Shown piece by piece: positions 55,627 to 64,000 of a stretch of DNA of 64,000 bases. Position 1 is the stretch's first letter. The number at the start of each line of letters is the position of its first letter. The translations under genes were made by a program, and so were the position numbers. The DNA lies in the NCBI RefSeq assembly GCF_017353175.1, contig NZ_JAFMYW010000013.1:62001-126000 (forward strand), written 5' to 3'. The notes beneath the pieces are model-generated. The model saw only the letters and a program-made list of their open reading frames with translations. It had not been told where the DNA came from and did no database searches. Origin of the DNA: Fibrella forsythiae (GTDB taxonomy: Bacteria; Bacteroidota; Bacteroidia; Cytophagales; Spirosomataceae).

Positions 55627-56658
55627 TTACACCTCGTACCAGCCGTGCTTCTTACGTACCTCGATCATGGTGGCCAGAATGTCGTTCCAGGTTTGCTGGT
55701 TGGTCATCACCGCGTTGGGGAACATGCAGCCATCCCAGCAAATATGCTTGAACGTTTTGGTGAGCTGACCGTTTTCATCGCGCAGCCAGAAGCCTGCGTC
55801 GTTGGCTACATCGAGTTTACCGTTGGGGTCCAGCGCCTGACAGTGGCGACCGGTTTTGTCGTGCGAGCCTGAGCCGAAGACAGTGCCGTCGTTTTGGGCC
55901 ACGTGGAAATCGATGGTCCAGGGGCGCAGGGCATCAGAAACGGTCTTCAGCCCTTCGGTTAGTGCCGCGCGGTCGTTCCAGTCGAAATCGTCGGGCAGAA
56001 TACGGTCTTGCGGACGGTTATAACCGAGCAGGTACAGTAACGTATGCGCCATGTCGGCCTGGAAACCCATGTTTGGGCGGTCAACCGCTTCAAGGGTTTC
56101 GAGCATCGTTTTCCAGCTGTGCATGCCGCCCCAGCAGATCTCCCCTTCGGCGGCCAGTTTCTCGCCAAAGTCAGCGGCAACATCGCAGGCTTCGCGGAAA
56201 GTCTGGGCAATGAGTTTGGTGTTTCCAGATGGGTCAGCATCCCAACTGTGGGGCGAACTGGCCGAGTCGATCCTGACCACGCCGCTGGGCCGCACACCAA
56301 GCTCGGTCAGCCGTTGACCGATGTGGCACGATTTACGGACCATCTCCACAAACTGGGTACGTTCCTCTTTGCTACCCATTGCCGGACCGCCCCAGATAGG
56401 TGCCACCAGCGAACCGATTTTCAGGTTATGTCCCGACACTTTATCGGCCAGACGTTTGATGCCGTCGTCGTCCAGGTTAACGTCGATGTGCTCGAACAGG
56501 GCGAGGTCGACGCCATCGAATTTCACGCCATCTACTTCGGCAGCGGCGGTCAGATCCAGCATGGTATCAAAGGCAATGACGGGCTCCGAATCGGGGCCCT
56601 TGCCAACCACGCCGGGCCACATGGCATTGTGCAGTTTGGGATAGTTATTTTCGTTCAT
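55627..56658 (-). CDS. Sugar phosphate isomerase/epimerase (xylose-isomerase-like), copy 3
   Basis: 343 residues, longer than the other two barrels. Blocks: [77 protein letters not shown] (metal-site Glu and His), [18 protein letters not shown] and [19 protein letters not shown]. The barrel resembles xylose-isomerase-like proteins found in inositol and keto-sugar catabolism. It sits between the oxidoreductase at 54329 and the cupin at 56789. Confidence 0.9.
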   Translation of the reverse strand: MNENNYPKLHNAMWPGVVGKGPDSEPVIAFDTMLDLTAAAEVDGVKFDGVDLALFEHIDVNLDDDGIKRLADKVSGHNLKIGSLVAPIWGGPAMGSKEERTQFVEMVRKSCHIGQRLTELGVRPSGVVRIDSASSPHSWDADPSGNTKLIAQTFREACDVAADFGEKLAAEGEICWGGMHSWKTMLETLEAVDRPNMGFQADMAHTLLYLLGYNRPQDRILPDDFDWNDRAALTEGLKTVSDALRPWTIDFHVAQNDGTVFGSGSHDKTGRHCQALDPNGKLDVANDAGFWLRDENGQLTKTFKHICWDGCMFPNAVMTNQQTWNDILATMIEVRKKHGWYEV

Positions 56659-56669
56659 GGGGATTGGAA

Positions 56670-56796
56670 TTGGTTGATTGGTTGACTGGGTAATTAGTTG
56701 ATTAGACGACTGGGTGACTGGGTGATAGGTTGACTAATTCGCACAGATCTTACGAACGCCCTAATTACCCGGTCAACCAATTAGCCAATCAACCAA
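56670..56796. repeat. Inverted TTGGTTGATTGG phrase repeat, second locus
   Basis: The left half (56670-56696) pairs with the right half (56762-56796) except for an 8-nt insertion in the right half that duplicates the TTGG/CTAA vocabulary. The right half supplies the stop codon of the cupin gene (56789-56791). Same family as 47914-48246. Confidence 0.65.
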
Positions 56797-58015
56797 TCAC
56801 CAAATCAGGGTTCGATGGGCCGAAGTGTTTCAGGATCACGATCGGGTCGGTGGTGGATGGGTTTACGATGGTAACGCCTTCCATGGCCGCTTTTTCACTG
56901 ACGAAAAACTCGTCGTTCGTCAGTTGGCCGTACCGGATCAGGGCGGGGGTCTCGATGTCCCAGACGCCCAGTTTACCGTGGCCCTGCATCACGATCAGGC
57001 CGTAGGCAGCGCTGTCTTTGATGGTCACAGTAGTACCCGGCATAACGGTCAACTCTTTGGCACTGAACGCGTCTGATTTGTAGCAAACCCAGTTTTCAAC
57101 GTACCCGGCGGCTTCCATTTCGGCTTTATCCCGAACCGGCAGCGGTGCCATGAACCGATTGGCCATCATCTGCGGGTCAACATTCAGGTCCCAATCGATG
57201 GCTTCCATCAGTTGGTCGTAATCGCCGATCCGTTCTTTTGGCGTGCCATTCCAAAGCAACTCTTCGGGAATGATCGCTTCATTCACCAGCGACTGATACA
57301 TAGCAAAAACATCGGACGCTTTTTGAGGCTCGTAGGTGCACAGACTACCCGGCGCGTGGAGCAGTCCGGGCGGTACATCCCAGCCGGTTCCGGGCTCTAG
57401 GCGATAGGCCATCGAGTAGTTGGTGATCTTGTTGTCGCCCTTCGTGAAGTTCATCAGGCACTCCTTGATCTGCTCTTTCGACGTACCTGGCGCAATACCG
57501 ATGAACGTGTATGGAAAATCGCCGCCGTGGTTATTCAGTTGCGGCGGGAAGTAATAGGCTTCGGGTTTACCCAGTTGACCAATGTGTGCAGCCTGCTCGT
57601 CGTTGTGGTGCAGGTGATGCGGCAACGGGCCCATGTTGTCGAAAAACTTGGAGTACATGGGCCAGCTACCGTACTGATCCCAAAGCCGGTCGCCGATCAG
57701 ACTACCTTTCAGTTCCTCGACGGCATCTTTCAGCAGGAACTGTACCTCCTGATCGCCGTCGTTGAAAACGATGGCACTGAGTCCTTCATTTTCGCCAGTC
57801 AGCGGACCGTTTTTCGCCGGGGTCGTTGACGACAGCCAGCGTTCGTCGATGCCGCCGCGCTCGCCGCCCAGCACGTAGTAATCGTTCGGATGAAGTTTGA
57901 TGCGCCGACCGGGGACGCAAAACGACCGGGGCACCCAGGTTGGGGCCAGCCGTAGCACGCCTTTTCCCTGGTCTAATGCTTTTGCTGCTATACTCATTGT
58001 TGCGGTTGTTTCCAT
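56789..58015 (-). CDS. Mannose-6-phosphate-isomerase-like cupin protein
   Basis: 408 residues with two cupin-like halves. The first has a candidate metal site MGPLPHHLHHNDEQAAHIG and GTGWDVPPGLLHAPGS, as in class I phosphomannose isomerases; the second (ELTVMPGTTVTIKDSAAYGL, then VMQGHGKLGVW) is the closing barrel. It is cytosolic and probably acts on a sugar or sugar phosphate. The final Val-Ile-Gly and stop are encoded in a repeat phrase (56762-56796). The neighbours at 55627 and 58171 also handle sugars. Confidence 0.8.
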   Translation of the reverse strand: METTATMSIAAKALDQGKGVLRLAPTWVPRSFCVPGRRIKLHPNDYYVLGGERGGIDERWLSSTTPAKNGPLTGENEGLSAIVFNDGDQEVQFLLKDAVEELKGSLIGDRLWDQYGSWPMYSKFFDNMGPLPHHLHHNDEQAAHIGQLGKPEAYYFPPQLNNHGGDFPYTFIGIAPGTSKEQIKECLMNFTKGDNKITNYSMAYRLEPGTGWDVPPGLLHAPGSLCTYEPQKASDVFAMYQSLVNEAIIPEELLWNGTPKERIGDYDQLMEAIDWDLNVDPQMMANRFMAPLPVRDKAEMEAAGYVENWVCYKSDAFSAKELTVMPGTTVTIKDSAAYGLIVMQGHGKLGVWDIETPALIRYGQLTNDEFFVSEKAAMEGVTIVNPSTTDPIVILKHFGPSNPDLVIG

Positions 58016-58061
58016 GAAGGGTTTAGTTTTTAAAGAAGAGGTCGTTGGTTGGGCTATCTTA

Positions 58062-58162
58062 TTTTGTCATCCCGACAACGGAGGGATCGTGGCGTTCCTT
58101 CTAATAGCGCTTGGCCCTTTTGACAAGAACGCCACGATCCCTCCGTTGTCGGGATGACAAAA
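58062..58162. repeat. Long inverted-repeat element of the GTCATCCCGAC family, copy 2
   Basis: Perfect 36-bp arms (58062-58097 and 58127-58162) with a 29-nt loop. The loop is nearly the reverse complement of the loop of the copy at 47951-48065, so the two elements lie in opposite orientation. Arm differences between the copies (ACAACGGAGG here, ACGGTAGGAGG there) are matched on the opposing arm. Confidence 0.85.
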
Positions 58163-58170
58163 AAGGACTA

Positions 58171-59235
58171 CTATCCTTGTCCTTGATTCACAAAGTCATC
58201 AATCTGTTCTGCGCTACTCAGCACGGTCAGTTCAACATCATACAGTTGGGTTTCGCCAGGTTGCAACATGATCAACGTTTGGTTTTCCCGCGCCTTTGCC
58301 TGACCAATGGGCGGATGCGTACCGGGCTCAATACCCGTGACGTATTCACCTTTACCCCAATGCTGCCAGTTGGTTAGCCACGGGAGTTGCGCCTTCTGAA
58401 ACCGGATCGATACGGCCAAACCGAGTTTGGTATTGTGCAGACCGGCCGTGCACCAGCCCGATGCATCAGGGGCGGCGTCGATAAACGCGACGGCTTCTCC
58501 CGTTCCCAGATGCGATTCCAACGGGGCAGGGCAGGTTTTAAAGTCGCTGCCTTCCCGGAAAATATCGGCATGAATACCACCTTCGCGCGGTTGCCAGTTG
58601 CCCCGCCAGATGAGCTTCGTGCCATCGTCGACCAGTGGCCAGCCGAAGTTGAGGTGGTAAAGCAGCATGTGCGGAGTGGGCGTATTGCCTCGGTTGGTCA
58701 CCTCATCGTGAATGCGGATGGTAGGGTCGCCGAGGGTGGCCGAGATGGTCCGTTTCAGCTCGAGACTGGGACCAAAAATCTTGGTTTCCTTCATTCGACC
58801 GGTAATGCTCATCGCCAGTCTTCCCATCACAGGATCAGGCTGAACGATGGATTCGATCTCCGCAGGTACGTTGCTGATATGTCCGTGAATGCCTCGTTCG
58901 CCATACGCATCGGACTCAGGTCCGCCCACATGCGCCAGCCCACAGGTGGTCAGCAAACCACCGTTGAAGGTTCTGAGCCAGTCGAGTCCTTTGTCAGAAA
59001 ACGGTTGCGGCGTGGTGATGCCCGAGTGACATAACCAGGCCAGACTATGCTGGTTGTAGAATGCATCGGCAATATCCAGGCCCCGGTCAATGACGACTTT
59101 GAAACGAAGTCCCGAGCCGGTGTTGATCCAGGCTACCCGAACGCCACGACCAGCGCCGTTGTCGAGAATTGCCGTTTCGATGCCCCCGACCTGCGCCGGG
59201 TTGTTGATTTTATCTGTCCAAGGGTACGGTGCCAA
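58171..59235 (-). CDS. DUF4432 family aldose-epimerase-like protein
   Basis: 354 residues with a galactose-mutarotase-like fold: RFKVVIDRGLDIADAFYNQH, GLDWLRTFNGGLLTTCGLAH, YGERGIHGHISNVPAEIESI, LLYHLNFGWPLVDDGTKLIW, and the end GEYVTGIEPGTHPPIGQAKA. DUF4432 proteins probably rearrange the anomeric or ring form of a sugar acid or keto-sugar. It is 24 bp from the DUF1080 gene in the same direction, and likely co-transcribed. Confidence 0.92.
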   Translation of the reverse strand: MAPYPWTDKINNPAQVGGIETAILDNGAGRGVRVAWINTGSGLRFKVVIDRGLDIADAFYNQHSLAWLCHSGITTPQPFSDKGLDWLRTFNGGLLTTCGLAHVGGPESDAYGERGIHGHISNVPAEIESIVQPDPVMGRLAMSITGRMKETKIFGPSLELKRTISATLGDPTIRIHDEVTNRGNTPTPHMLLYHLNFGWPLVDDGTKLIWRGNWQPREGGIHADIFREGSDFKTCPAPLESHLGTGEAVAFIDAAPDASGWCTAGLHNTKLGLAVSIRFQKAQLPWLTNWQHWGKGEYVTGIEPGTHPPIGQAKARENQTLIMLQPGETQLYDVELTVLSSAEQIDDFVNQGQG

Positions 59236-59258
59236 GGGATAGGTGGGGTTATGGGCGA

Positions 59259-60023
59259 CTACAACGTTTTCAGCATCAGGTTTCTGTACTGTACTTTCAT
59301 GGGTGGGCCAACGTGTACCTGTACACCCAGCAGCCCTTTTCTCATTCCATTTACGGTGTCTTCGTCCGTGACATCGCTCATCAATACGCCGTTGATATAA
59401 TGCTGGAGGTGGTTTCCTTTCACAACCAGGTGAAACTTGTTCCAGTCCTCCGGTTTGATAAACGTCTTGAGCGAATCCGAGCTACCCAGTGAGCCAGTGA
59501 CGGTCAAGCCATTCCAGGCATTGTTCTTCACATTGGCGCGAACTCCTTCGGGCGTCGCGGAACCGGTATAGGCCGGGATCGTGGTTTTCTGTCCCCGATA
59601 GGCCAGCGTTGTCCGTTTGCGTTCTTCGTAGTTCTGCCCGGTGTAGCGCATTTTGCCGTCGATGTCGGCCTGGTAGCCACGCAGGGCAAACGGTACGTCA
59701 GTCAACCGGTCGCTGCGGTAGTTGATGCCCGAGTTTCCCTCGGCGGTGATGTTGAACTCGCCGGTGAACTCAAAGTCAGCGGGCTCACCCCCTTTCCAGA
59801 TAATGAACGAGTTGGTTTTCAGCAATGTAGCAGGCGTAATTTCCCCGACCAGCACACCGTTCTCCACGCGCCAGTATGTCGGATCACCTTCCCAGCCGTT
59901 GAGCGTCTTTCCATCGAATATCTGGACGAAGCCGTCTTTTTTCGCTTTTTTGCTCTGCGCATCACAAACCGTTGCGAAGGTCACCGCCAACGTTGCGATC
60001 AGGAATAACGTTCTTTGCATCAT
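59259..60023 (-). CDS. DUF1080 protein (3-keto-disaccharide hydrolase family)
   Basis: 254 residues: a signal peptide (LFLIATLAVTFATVCDAQ), then a jelly-roll DUF1080 domain with FVQIFDGKTLNGWEGDPTYW, FIIWKGGEPADFEFTGEFNI, SGINYRSDRLTDVPFALRGY and WNKFHLVVKGNHLQHYINGV. DUF1080 enzymes have been shown to hydrolyse 3-keto-glycosides. Here it is exported and flanked by a mutarotase-like protein and a PVC-type cytochrome, supporting a keto-sugar route (inference). Confidence 0.92.
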   Translation of the reverse strand: MMQRTLFLIATLAVTFATVCDAQSKKAKKDGFVQIFDGKTLNGWEGDPTYWRVENGVLVGEITPATLLKTNSFIIWKGGEPADFEFTGEFNITAEGNSGINYRSDRLTDVPFALRGYQADIDGKMRYTGQNYEERKRTTLAYRGQKTTIPAYTGSATPEGVRANVKNNAWNGLTVTGSLGSSDSLKTFIKPEDWNKFHLVVKGNHLQHYINGVLMSDVTDEDTVNGMRKGLLGVQVHVGPPMKVQYRNLMLKTL

Positions 60024-60092
60024 ACTCTGTAGGTAGTTTATAGGTTTTAGGCAGGCTTCGCGTTCTAAGTTGCTTTCGCGTAGCCCTTCGCC

Positions 60093-62789
60093 CTATTTAC
60101 CCTTACCCGTGTCAGACGTTTTGTACAACTCATTGGCCTGGTTACCACCCGATTTCAGGTAGGCGATCAGGTCTTTCAGTTCGCCGGGATTCAGGCTGTT
60201 GATCAGACCGGGCAGCATGATCGACGAGGGTGAGTACTTTCTTGACACCACGTCTTTCTTCGCCACCTTCCGGAGTTGATCTGACGCAAATGGGTTCTGA
60301 GAGATGAAGTAGTTTGCCTTATCTTCATTGATCAACCGACCCAGCACCGACTGCCCGTTTTTGAGCGTGAAGATGCTCGAGGCGTATTGATCCGAAACGG
60401 TTTTATCGGGGTAAATAATCGCTTCCAGAATGTCTTTGTTGGAGAAACGGGTGCCGAGTTGAGTCAGGTCGGGGCCGATATCGCCACCCTGACCGCCCAT
60501 CGAATGGCAACGGCTACACAGAATGGCACCGTATAGTTTTTTACCCGTTTCGTAGCTGCGTCCCGTCAGGCCACTATCAACCACGGCCACGGCGTTTTCC
60601 AACTTCCAGTTCCGGTACGGTCCTTTTGGCGTGTAATCCGACGCAATGTCATTGCCCGATTTCGTCAACAAATCAGCGCCCGAGAGTTTGTTGTACTTCT
60701 CGAATTGCTCTTTAGGTACGTTTGCCAGAGCCAGTTTACGCGCTTTATCGACGTACCCAACGTAGCTGTTACCACCCTGGTAGCCAAACGCTTTGGCAAA
60801 CCAGGCAAAGTACTGATCGCGCAGTTGCGACGTCCAGCCAGTTTTGGCACTGCTGAGCATCGTGGCGTAATAGGTTTGTTGGGCAGGCGGCACCTTCGCC
60901 AGCATCTTGGCAATATCGAGCCCGTATTGTGGATTACGGAGAATCAGGTCGCTCGATGCTGTCACGGTTTCGCCACCTACCGGCCCGTTGTCTTCATTGT
61001 TGAGCGCCAGCAACTTCAGCGTCTTGTCGACCGCCCCCGGCGCTTCCAGCGAAATAAGCAATTTGCTATATGCCCGGTTCAGCATGGCCGAACCAGCCGG
61101 GTAGCGAGGACTCAGTACGGCAATAGCCTTGGCCCGGTCGGTACCTTCAGGAAGGCCCATGCGGGTACACACCAGTTCAATGGCCCGCAACACGTCAGCC
61201 TGCTGCTGTTCAGCAAGTGTGTTCAGTTTCACATTCAGCAACGAGGTTAGCATCTGGCTTTTCAACGACGCATCGCCGTGGTGAGCCAGGGCAATCATGG
61301 CTTGCGTGAGGCGTTGGGGATCGGTTTCGGCCAGGGCTTTTGCCTGCCATTCGGCTACCGGCTGATGCTCAACTGCCACACGAGCGGCATAGCGAATAAA
61401 CCGGTCGGGATGATTCAGGTACGGCCAGGCCGTATTAACCGCGTCGGCCATCGGCGCACCGTGGTATTGCTCCAGCTTCGTACGAATCTGATGTTCAGCC
61501 GTAATGACAGGCGCTTTCGTGTCCGGCGCGGTGGCCTCGGTGCCGGCGTAGGTGATCCGGTATAGATCAGATTCCAGCCGACGGCCACCGGTAAGGAAAT
61601 ACAGGGCACCATCCGGGCCGATCTGCCCGTCGGTCAGGGGTAGTGGCGAGCCGGAAATAAACTCCTGGGCAGTGGCTTTGTAGGAAGCGCCCTGTGGTTG
61701 CAGATGAACCGCATACATGATGCCGAAGCTCCAGTCAAACGCGTAGATGGCCTTCTGGTATTTTTGCGGGAAACGAGCACCACGGCCGGCAAACACACCC
61801 GTTGGCGATCCCTGACCCATGTTTAGTGTGGCAGGCAGGCAGTCGGCAAACGTTGGCGACCAGTTTGTGGCCGATGTGCGCCAGCCAAAATCGGCTCCGC
61901 TGGTGATGTGGCAAATGCGGGTAGGCTTATACCAGGGAAGGCCAAAATCCCATTCCATGTCGGAGTCATAGCCGAAAATGTCACCGGCATCATTAAACGC
62001 GAAGTCGAACGTGTTACGGAAGCCACCGCCAACGAACTCCCAATTCTTTCCTTCGGGGTCGATCTTGGCAATCCAGCCACCGGGGGCCATACGGTCCACG
62101 GCATGCCCACGCGGGTCTTTAATGGCGGGAAACAGGTTGTCTTCTTTCCAGACGGGCGGTAACCGATAGGCGTCCATCTTGGGTACGTCCGTAAAATTGC
62201 CGCACATCAGGTAGATCGACTTTTTATCGGGCGACAGCACAAGGCTGTGTGGCCCGTGTTCTCCTTCACCTTTCAGCGCTTTAATAAGGGTGATCTTGTC
62301 AAACTGATCATCACCGTTGGTATCCTGCAACCGATAGAGCCCACTCCCCTTCCCGAAATTTTTATTCTCCCGGTTGTTCACCATGACGTACAGGCTATTG
62401 AACGCATAGAGTAGCCCCTGCGCATAGCCCATGCCTATGGTGGTATCTCCGGGCACCTCACTTACCTTCAATTTTTCAACATTGGGCCGCTGCACACCTG
62501 AGCCAATAGTTGGCAATTGGAGGCGGTAGAGGAACCCATATTGATCGGACGTGATCATCCGCCCTTTATCGTCGAACGCCATTGCTACCCACGACCCCTG
62601 CTGGTTGGCAGACGGGCTGTAGAGGTGCTCTGCCTTAAAACCGGGCAGAAGCTTCAGCTTATCGATTTTAGTGCTATCGTCTACCCGTTCGCTCCAATAG
62701 GATTCCCGAAGGCTAACCCAGGACGTACCCAGTAAAACGAACGTGCAAAGAGCAATGCCAATTTTGGTCGGGCTAGTCAGTTTAAACAT
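60093..62789 (-). CDS. PVC-type c-type cytochrome dehydrogenase
   Basis: 898 residues: a signal/anchor (IGIALCTFVLLGTSWVS), a beta-propeller dehydrogenase-like part (about 35-420; WVAMAFDDKGRMITSDQYG, DTNGDDQFDKITLIKALKG, GEHGPHSLVLSPDKKSIYLM, RNTFDFAFNDAGDIFGYDSD), HEAT-like helical repeats (about 440-720) and a C-terminal cytochrome c domain with CSRCHSMGGQGGDIGPDL (about 770). It lacks the SGNH part of the protein at 50084. It likely oxidises a sugar in the periplasm and transfers electrons to haem c. Confidence 0.9.
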   Translation of the reverse strand: MFKLTSPTKIGIALCTFVLLGTSWVSLRESYWSERVDDSTKIDKLKLLPGFKAEHLYSPSANQQGSWVAMAFDDKGRMITSDQYGFLYRLQLPTIGSGVQRPNVEKLKVSEVPGDTTIGMGYAQGLLYAFNSLYVMVNNRENKNFGKGSGLYRLQDTNGDDQFDKITLIKALKGEGEHGPHSLVLSPDKKSIYLMCGNFTDVPKMDAYRLPPVWKEDNLFPAIKDPRGHAVDRMAPGGWIAKIDPEGKNWEFVGGGFRNTFDFAFNDAGDIFGYDSDMEWDFGLPWYKPTRICHITSGADFGWRTSATNWSPTFADCLPATLNMGQGSPTGVFAGRGARFPQKYQKAIYAFDWSFGIMYAVHLQPQGASYKATAQEFISGSPLPLTDGQIGPDGALYFLTGGRRLESDLYRITYAGTEATAPDTKAPVITAEHQIRTKLEQYHGAPMADAVNTAWPYLNHPDRFIRYAARVAVEHQPVAEWQAKALAETDPQRLTQAMIALAHHGDASLKSQMLTSLLNVKLNTLAEQQQADVLRAIELVCTRMGLPEGTDRAKAIAVLSPRYPAGSAMLNRAYSKLLISLEAPGAVDKTLKLLALNNEDNGPVGGETVTASSDLILRNPQYGLDIAKMLAKVPPAQQTYYATMLSSAKTGWTSQLRDQYFAWFAKAFGYQGGNSYVGYVDKARKLALANVPKEQFEKYNKLSGADLLTKSGNDIASDYTPKGPYRNWKLENAVAVVDSGLTGRSYETGKKLYGAILCSRCHSMGGQGGDIGPDLTQLGTRFSNKDILEAIIYPDKTVSDQYASSIFTLKNGQSVLGRLINEDKANYFISQNPFASDQLRKVAKKDVVSRKYSPSSIMLPGLINSLNPGELKDLIAYLKSGGNQANELYKTSDTGKGK

Positions 62790-63011
62790 GCGGTTTATAA
62801 GAGCTTAGTTGTTGATAAAAACTCCCTCAACAAGTATTCTACTGAGTTAACTTCCCCGTTTCATCCTTAACCAATGGAGAAAGCCATCAGCCTAAAAGTG
62901 CAATTCGATCGCTAAATTTTACCAGACCTTTTTCCCTAACTTACCTCCACCTCCCTACTTCGTTCTGATTCTTCGTGATTATCTATTTTGTGACCTGATC
63001 CGGGTATTGAA

Positions 63012-64000
63012 CTAGGTTAATAAATCCAGCACAGGCTTTCCTAACCCATCCGGCGTGGAATAAAACGGCCGCTTCTCTACGTCGTAATGGGTATCGGGTG
63101 CTATACCCAGCGCGTGGTAAATTGTCTGATGGATTCCGTCGATCCGAACCGGATTTTCGATGGTTTTGCAGGGTCGCTCATCCGCTGTTTTTCCGTAAAC
63201 GAATCCTTTCTTGATACCACCACCAAACATCAGCATCGAGCAGCCATCCGTAAAGTGTCGGTGCATGCCATAGAACTTCAGGTCAGACAGGATCTCCGGC
63301 TGATTCACCTGTTCCTGCACCTTGGCATCGGGCCGTCCTTCGACCATCATATCGCGGCTAAATTCACTGGCCAGCACAACGAGCGTCCGGTCCAGATGAC
63401 CGGTTTTATCGAGGTCTTTGATCAGCTGAGCAATCGGGCCGTCGATCTGTTTTTTCATGGCCTCCAGCCGCGTGTGACCATTTTCGTGCGTATCCCAGCC
63501 TTTAAACGGCTCATACTCGGTAGTAACGCTGATAAACCGGGCACCCTGTTCGGTCAGTCGGCGGGCCAATAAACAACCCAGTCCGAATTTACCAGTGTTG
63601 TATATATCGTAGCTGGCTTTCGGTTCCTGACTCAGATCGAACGCTTTAGCTTCGGGTGAATTCAGCAGTCGATACGCTTGCTCCATCGACCGCTTGAGCG
63701 ACTCTTTCTGGTAATCACTGCCATACTCGCCAATCGGTCCATTGCTGATCAGGTCATTATACAACTGATTTCGGCGTTCAAACCGTTTTGCATCCATCCC
63801 TACAGGTGGCCGAACGCTCTCTAGCCCCTGACTGGGGTCGGGAATGAAGAAGGGGCCAAACTCATTACCCAGGAAACCGGCGGTATGGAAAGCTTTCAGT
63901 TCTTCGGCCTCCCCCACCGTAAACCGTTGCCCAATGTCGACGAAAGCCGGAATCACCGGATTTTTGGGACCTAACTCCTTGGCAATCCAGGCACCCAGAT
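63012..64000 (-). CDS. DUF1501 protein (partial, N-terminus outside window)
   Basis: The frame is open to the right edge (328 codons seen), beginning inside the protein at LGAWIAKELGPKNPVIPAF; the GTG at 63956 is internal. DUF1501 (alkaline-phosphatase/sulfatase-like) signatures: FISVTTEYEPFKGWDTHENGH, RTLVVLASEFSRDMMVEGRP (the usual EFGRTP is replaced by EFSRDM), MHRHFTDGCSMLMFGGGIKKG, and the closing IDGIHQTIYHALGIAPDTHY. It is normally exported and paired with PVC-type DUF1553 cytochrome proteins. It follows the other sugar genes on the same strand. Confidence 0.9.
   Translation of the reverse strand, partial: LGAWIAKELGPKNPVIPAFVDIGQRFTVGEAEELKAFHTAGFLGNEFGPFFIPDPSQGLESVRPPVGMDAKRFERRNQLYNDLISNGPIGEYGSDYQKESLKRSMEQAYRLLNSPEAKAFDLSQEPKASYDIYNTGKFGLGCLLARRLTEQGARFISVTTEYEPFKGWDTHENGHTRLEAMKKQIDGPIAQLIKDLDKTGHLDRTLVVLASEFSRDMMVEGRPDAKVQEQVNQPEILSDLKFYGMHRHFTDGCSMLMFGGGIKKGFVYGKTADERPCKTIENPVRIDGIHQTIYHALGIAPDTHYDVEKRPFYSTPDGLGKPVLDLLT

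Noticed and set aside
1-64000. tRNA, rRNA, prophage or integrase-bounded island
   Set aside because: No T-loop GTTCGA-type tRNA ends with matching arms, rRNA segments, phage structural genes or integrases were recognised.

Overview
The window is chromosomal DNA of a member of the Bacteroidota, most like the Cytophagales (Spirosoma and relatives). The evidence is the lack of strong Shine-Dalgarno sequences, TAnnTTTG-type -7 elements before rpsF, prfC and the YggS gene, very large SBBP/Ig-repeat and DUF11 surface proteins, LytTR regulators, GSCFA, DUF4296, DUF3891 and DUF1080 proteins, and PVC-type cytochromes. No tRNA, rRNA, CRISPR array or intact insertion sequence was seen.

Layout. 1-9.4 kb: surface proteins on the minus strand: a DUF11 protein cut by the window edge, a short DUF11-like relative, and a 2309-residue SBBP/Ig-like giant. 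9.4-16.8 kb: a gene-poor, decaying stretch with a frameshifted dinB, an intact LytTR/histidine-kinase pair, and remnants of a DabB/NuoL-like proton channel and a SulP anion transporter. 16.8-25.5 kb: housekeeping and stress genes: twin Lys/Ala-rich secreted peptides, prfC, a lipoprotein, a four-helix copper protein, a PNPOx-like stress protein, DUF3891, YggS, a coiled-coil membrane protein, then rpsF-rpsR-rplI. 25.9-30.9 kb: a photosensory locus with a five-PAS histidine kinase, two tandem photoactive yellow protein (PYP) homologues that keep all chromophore-contacting residues, a small PAS protein, and a carrier-protein/adenylation didomain that looks like the chromophore-activating enzyme. 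31-47 kb: GSCFA, Mrp and NifU-like Fe-S proteins, a UbiA-like membrane protein, MOSC, a DUF58 pair, DUF4296, protoporphyrinogen oxidase, a polyprenol-phosphate mannosyltransferase, an oxidoreductase, and a DUF2339/DUF3999 membrane pair. 47-64 kb: a minus-strand carbohydrate island with three TIM-barrel isomerases, Gfo/Idh/MocA, ThuA, DUF1080, a cupin, DUF4432, two PVC-type cytochrome dehydrogenases and a DUF1501 protein. This set suggests oxidation, isomerisation and hydrolysis of (3-keto-)sugars.

Two genome-scale patterns stand out. The word ACGTACC/GGTACGT, almost always ACGTACCY, occurs about 60 times by eye count against about 8 expected, in several reading frames and in intergenic DNA. 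In addition, many intergenic gaps hold a long near-perfect inverted repeat (arms 22-44 bp). Several of these form families, and one family shows compensatory arm changes between its two copies. The best candidate for an undescribed system is the PYP locus with its fused carrier/ligase enzyme.
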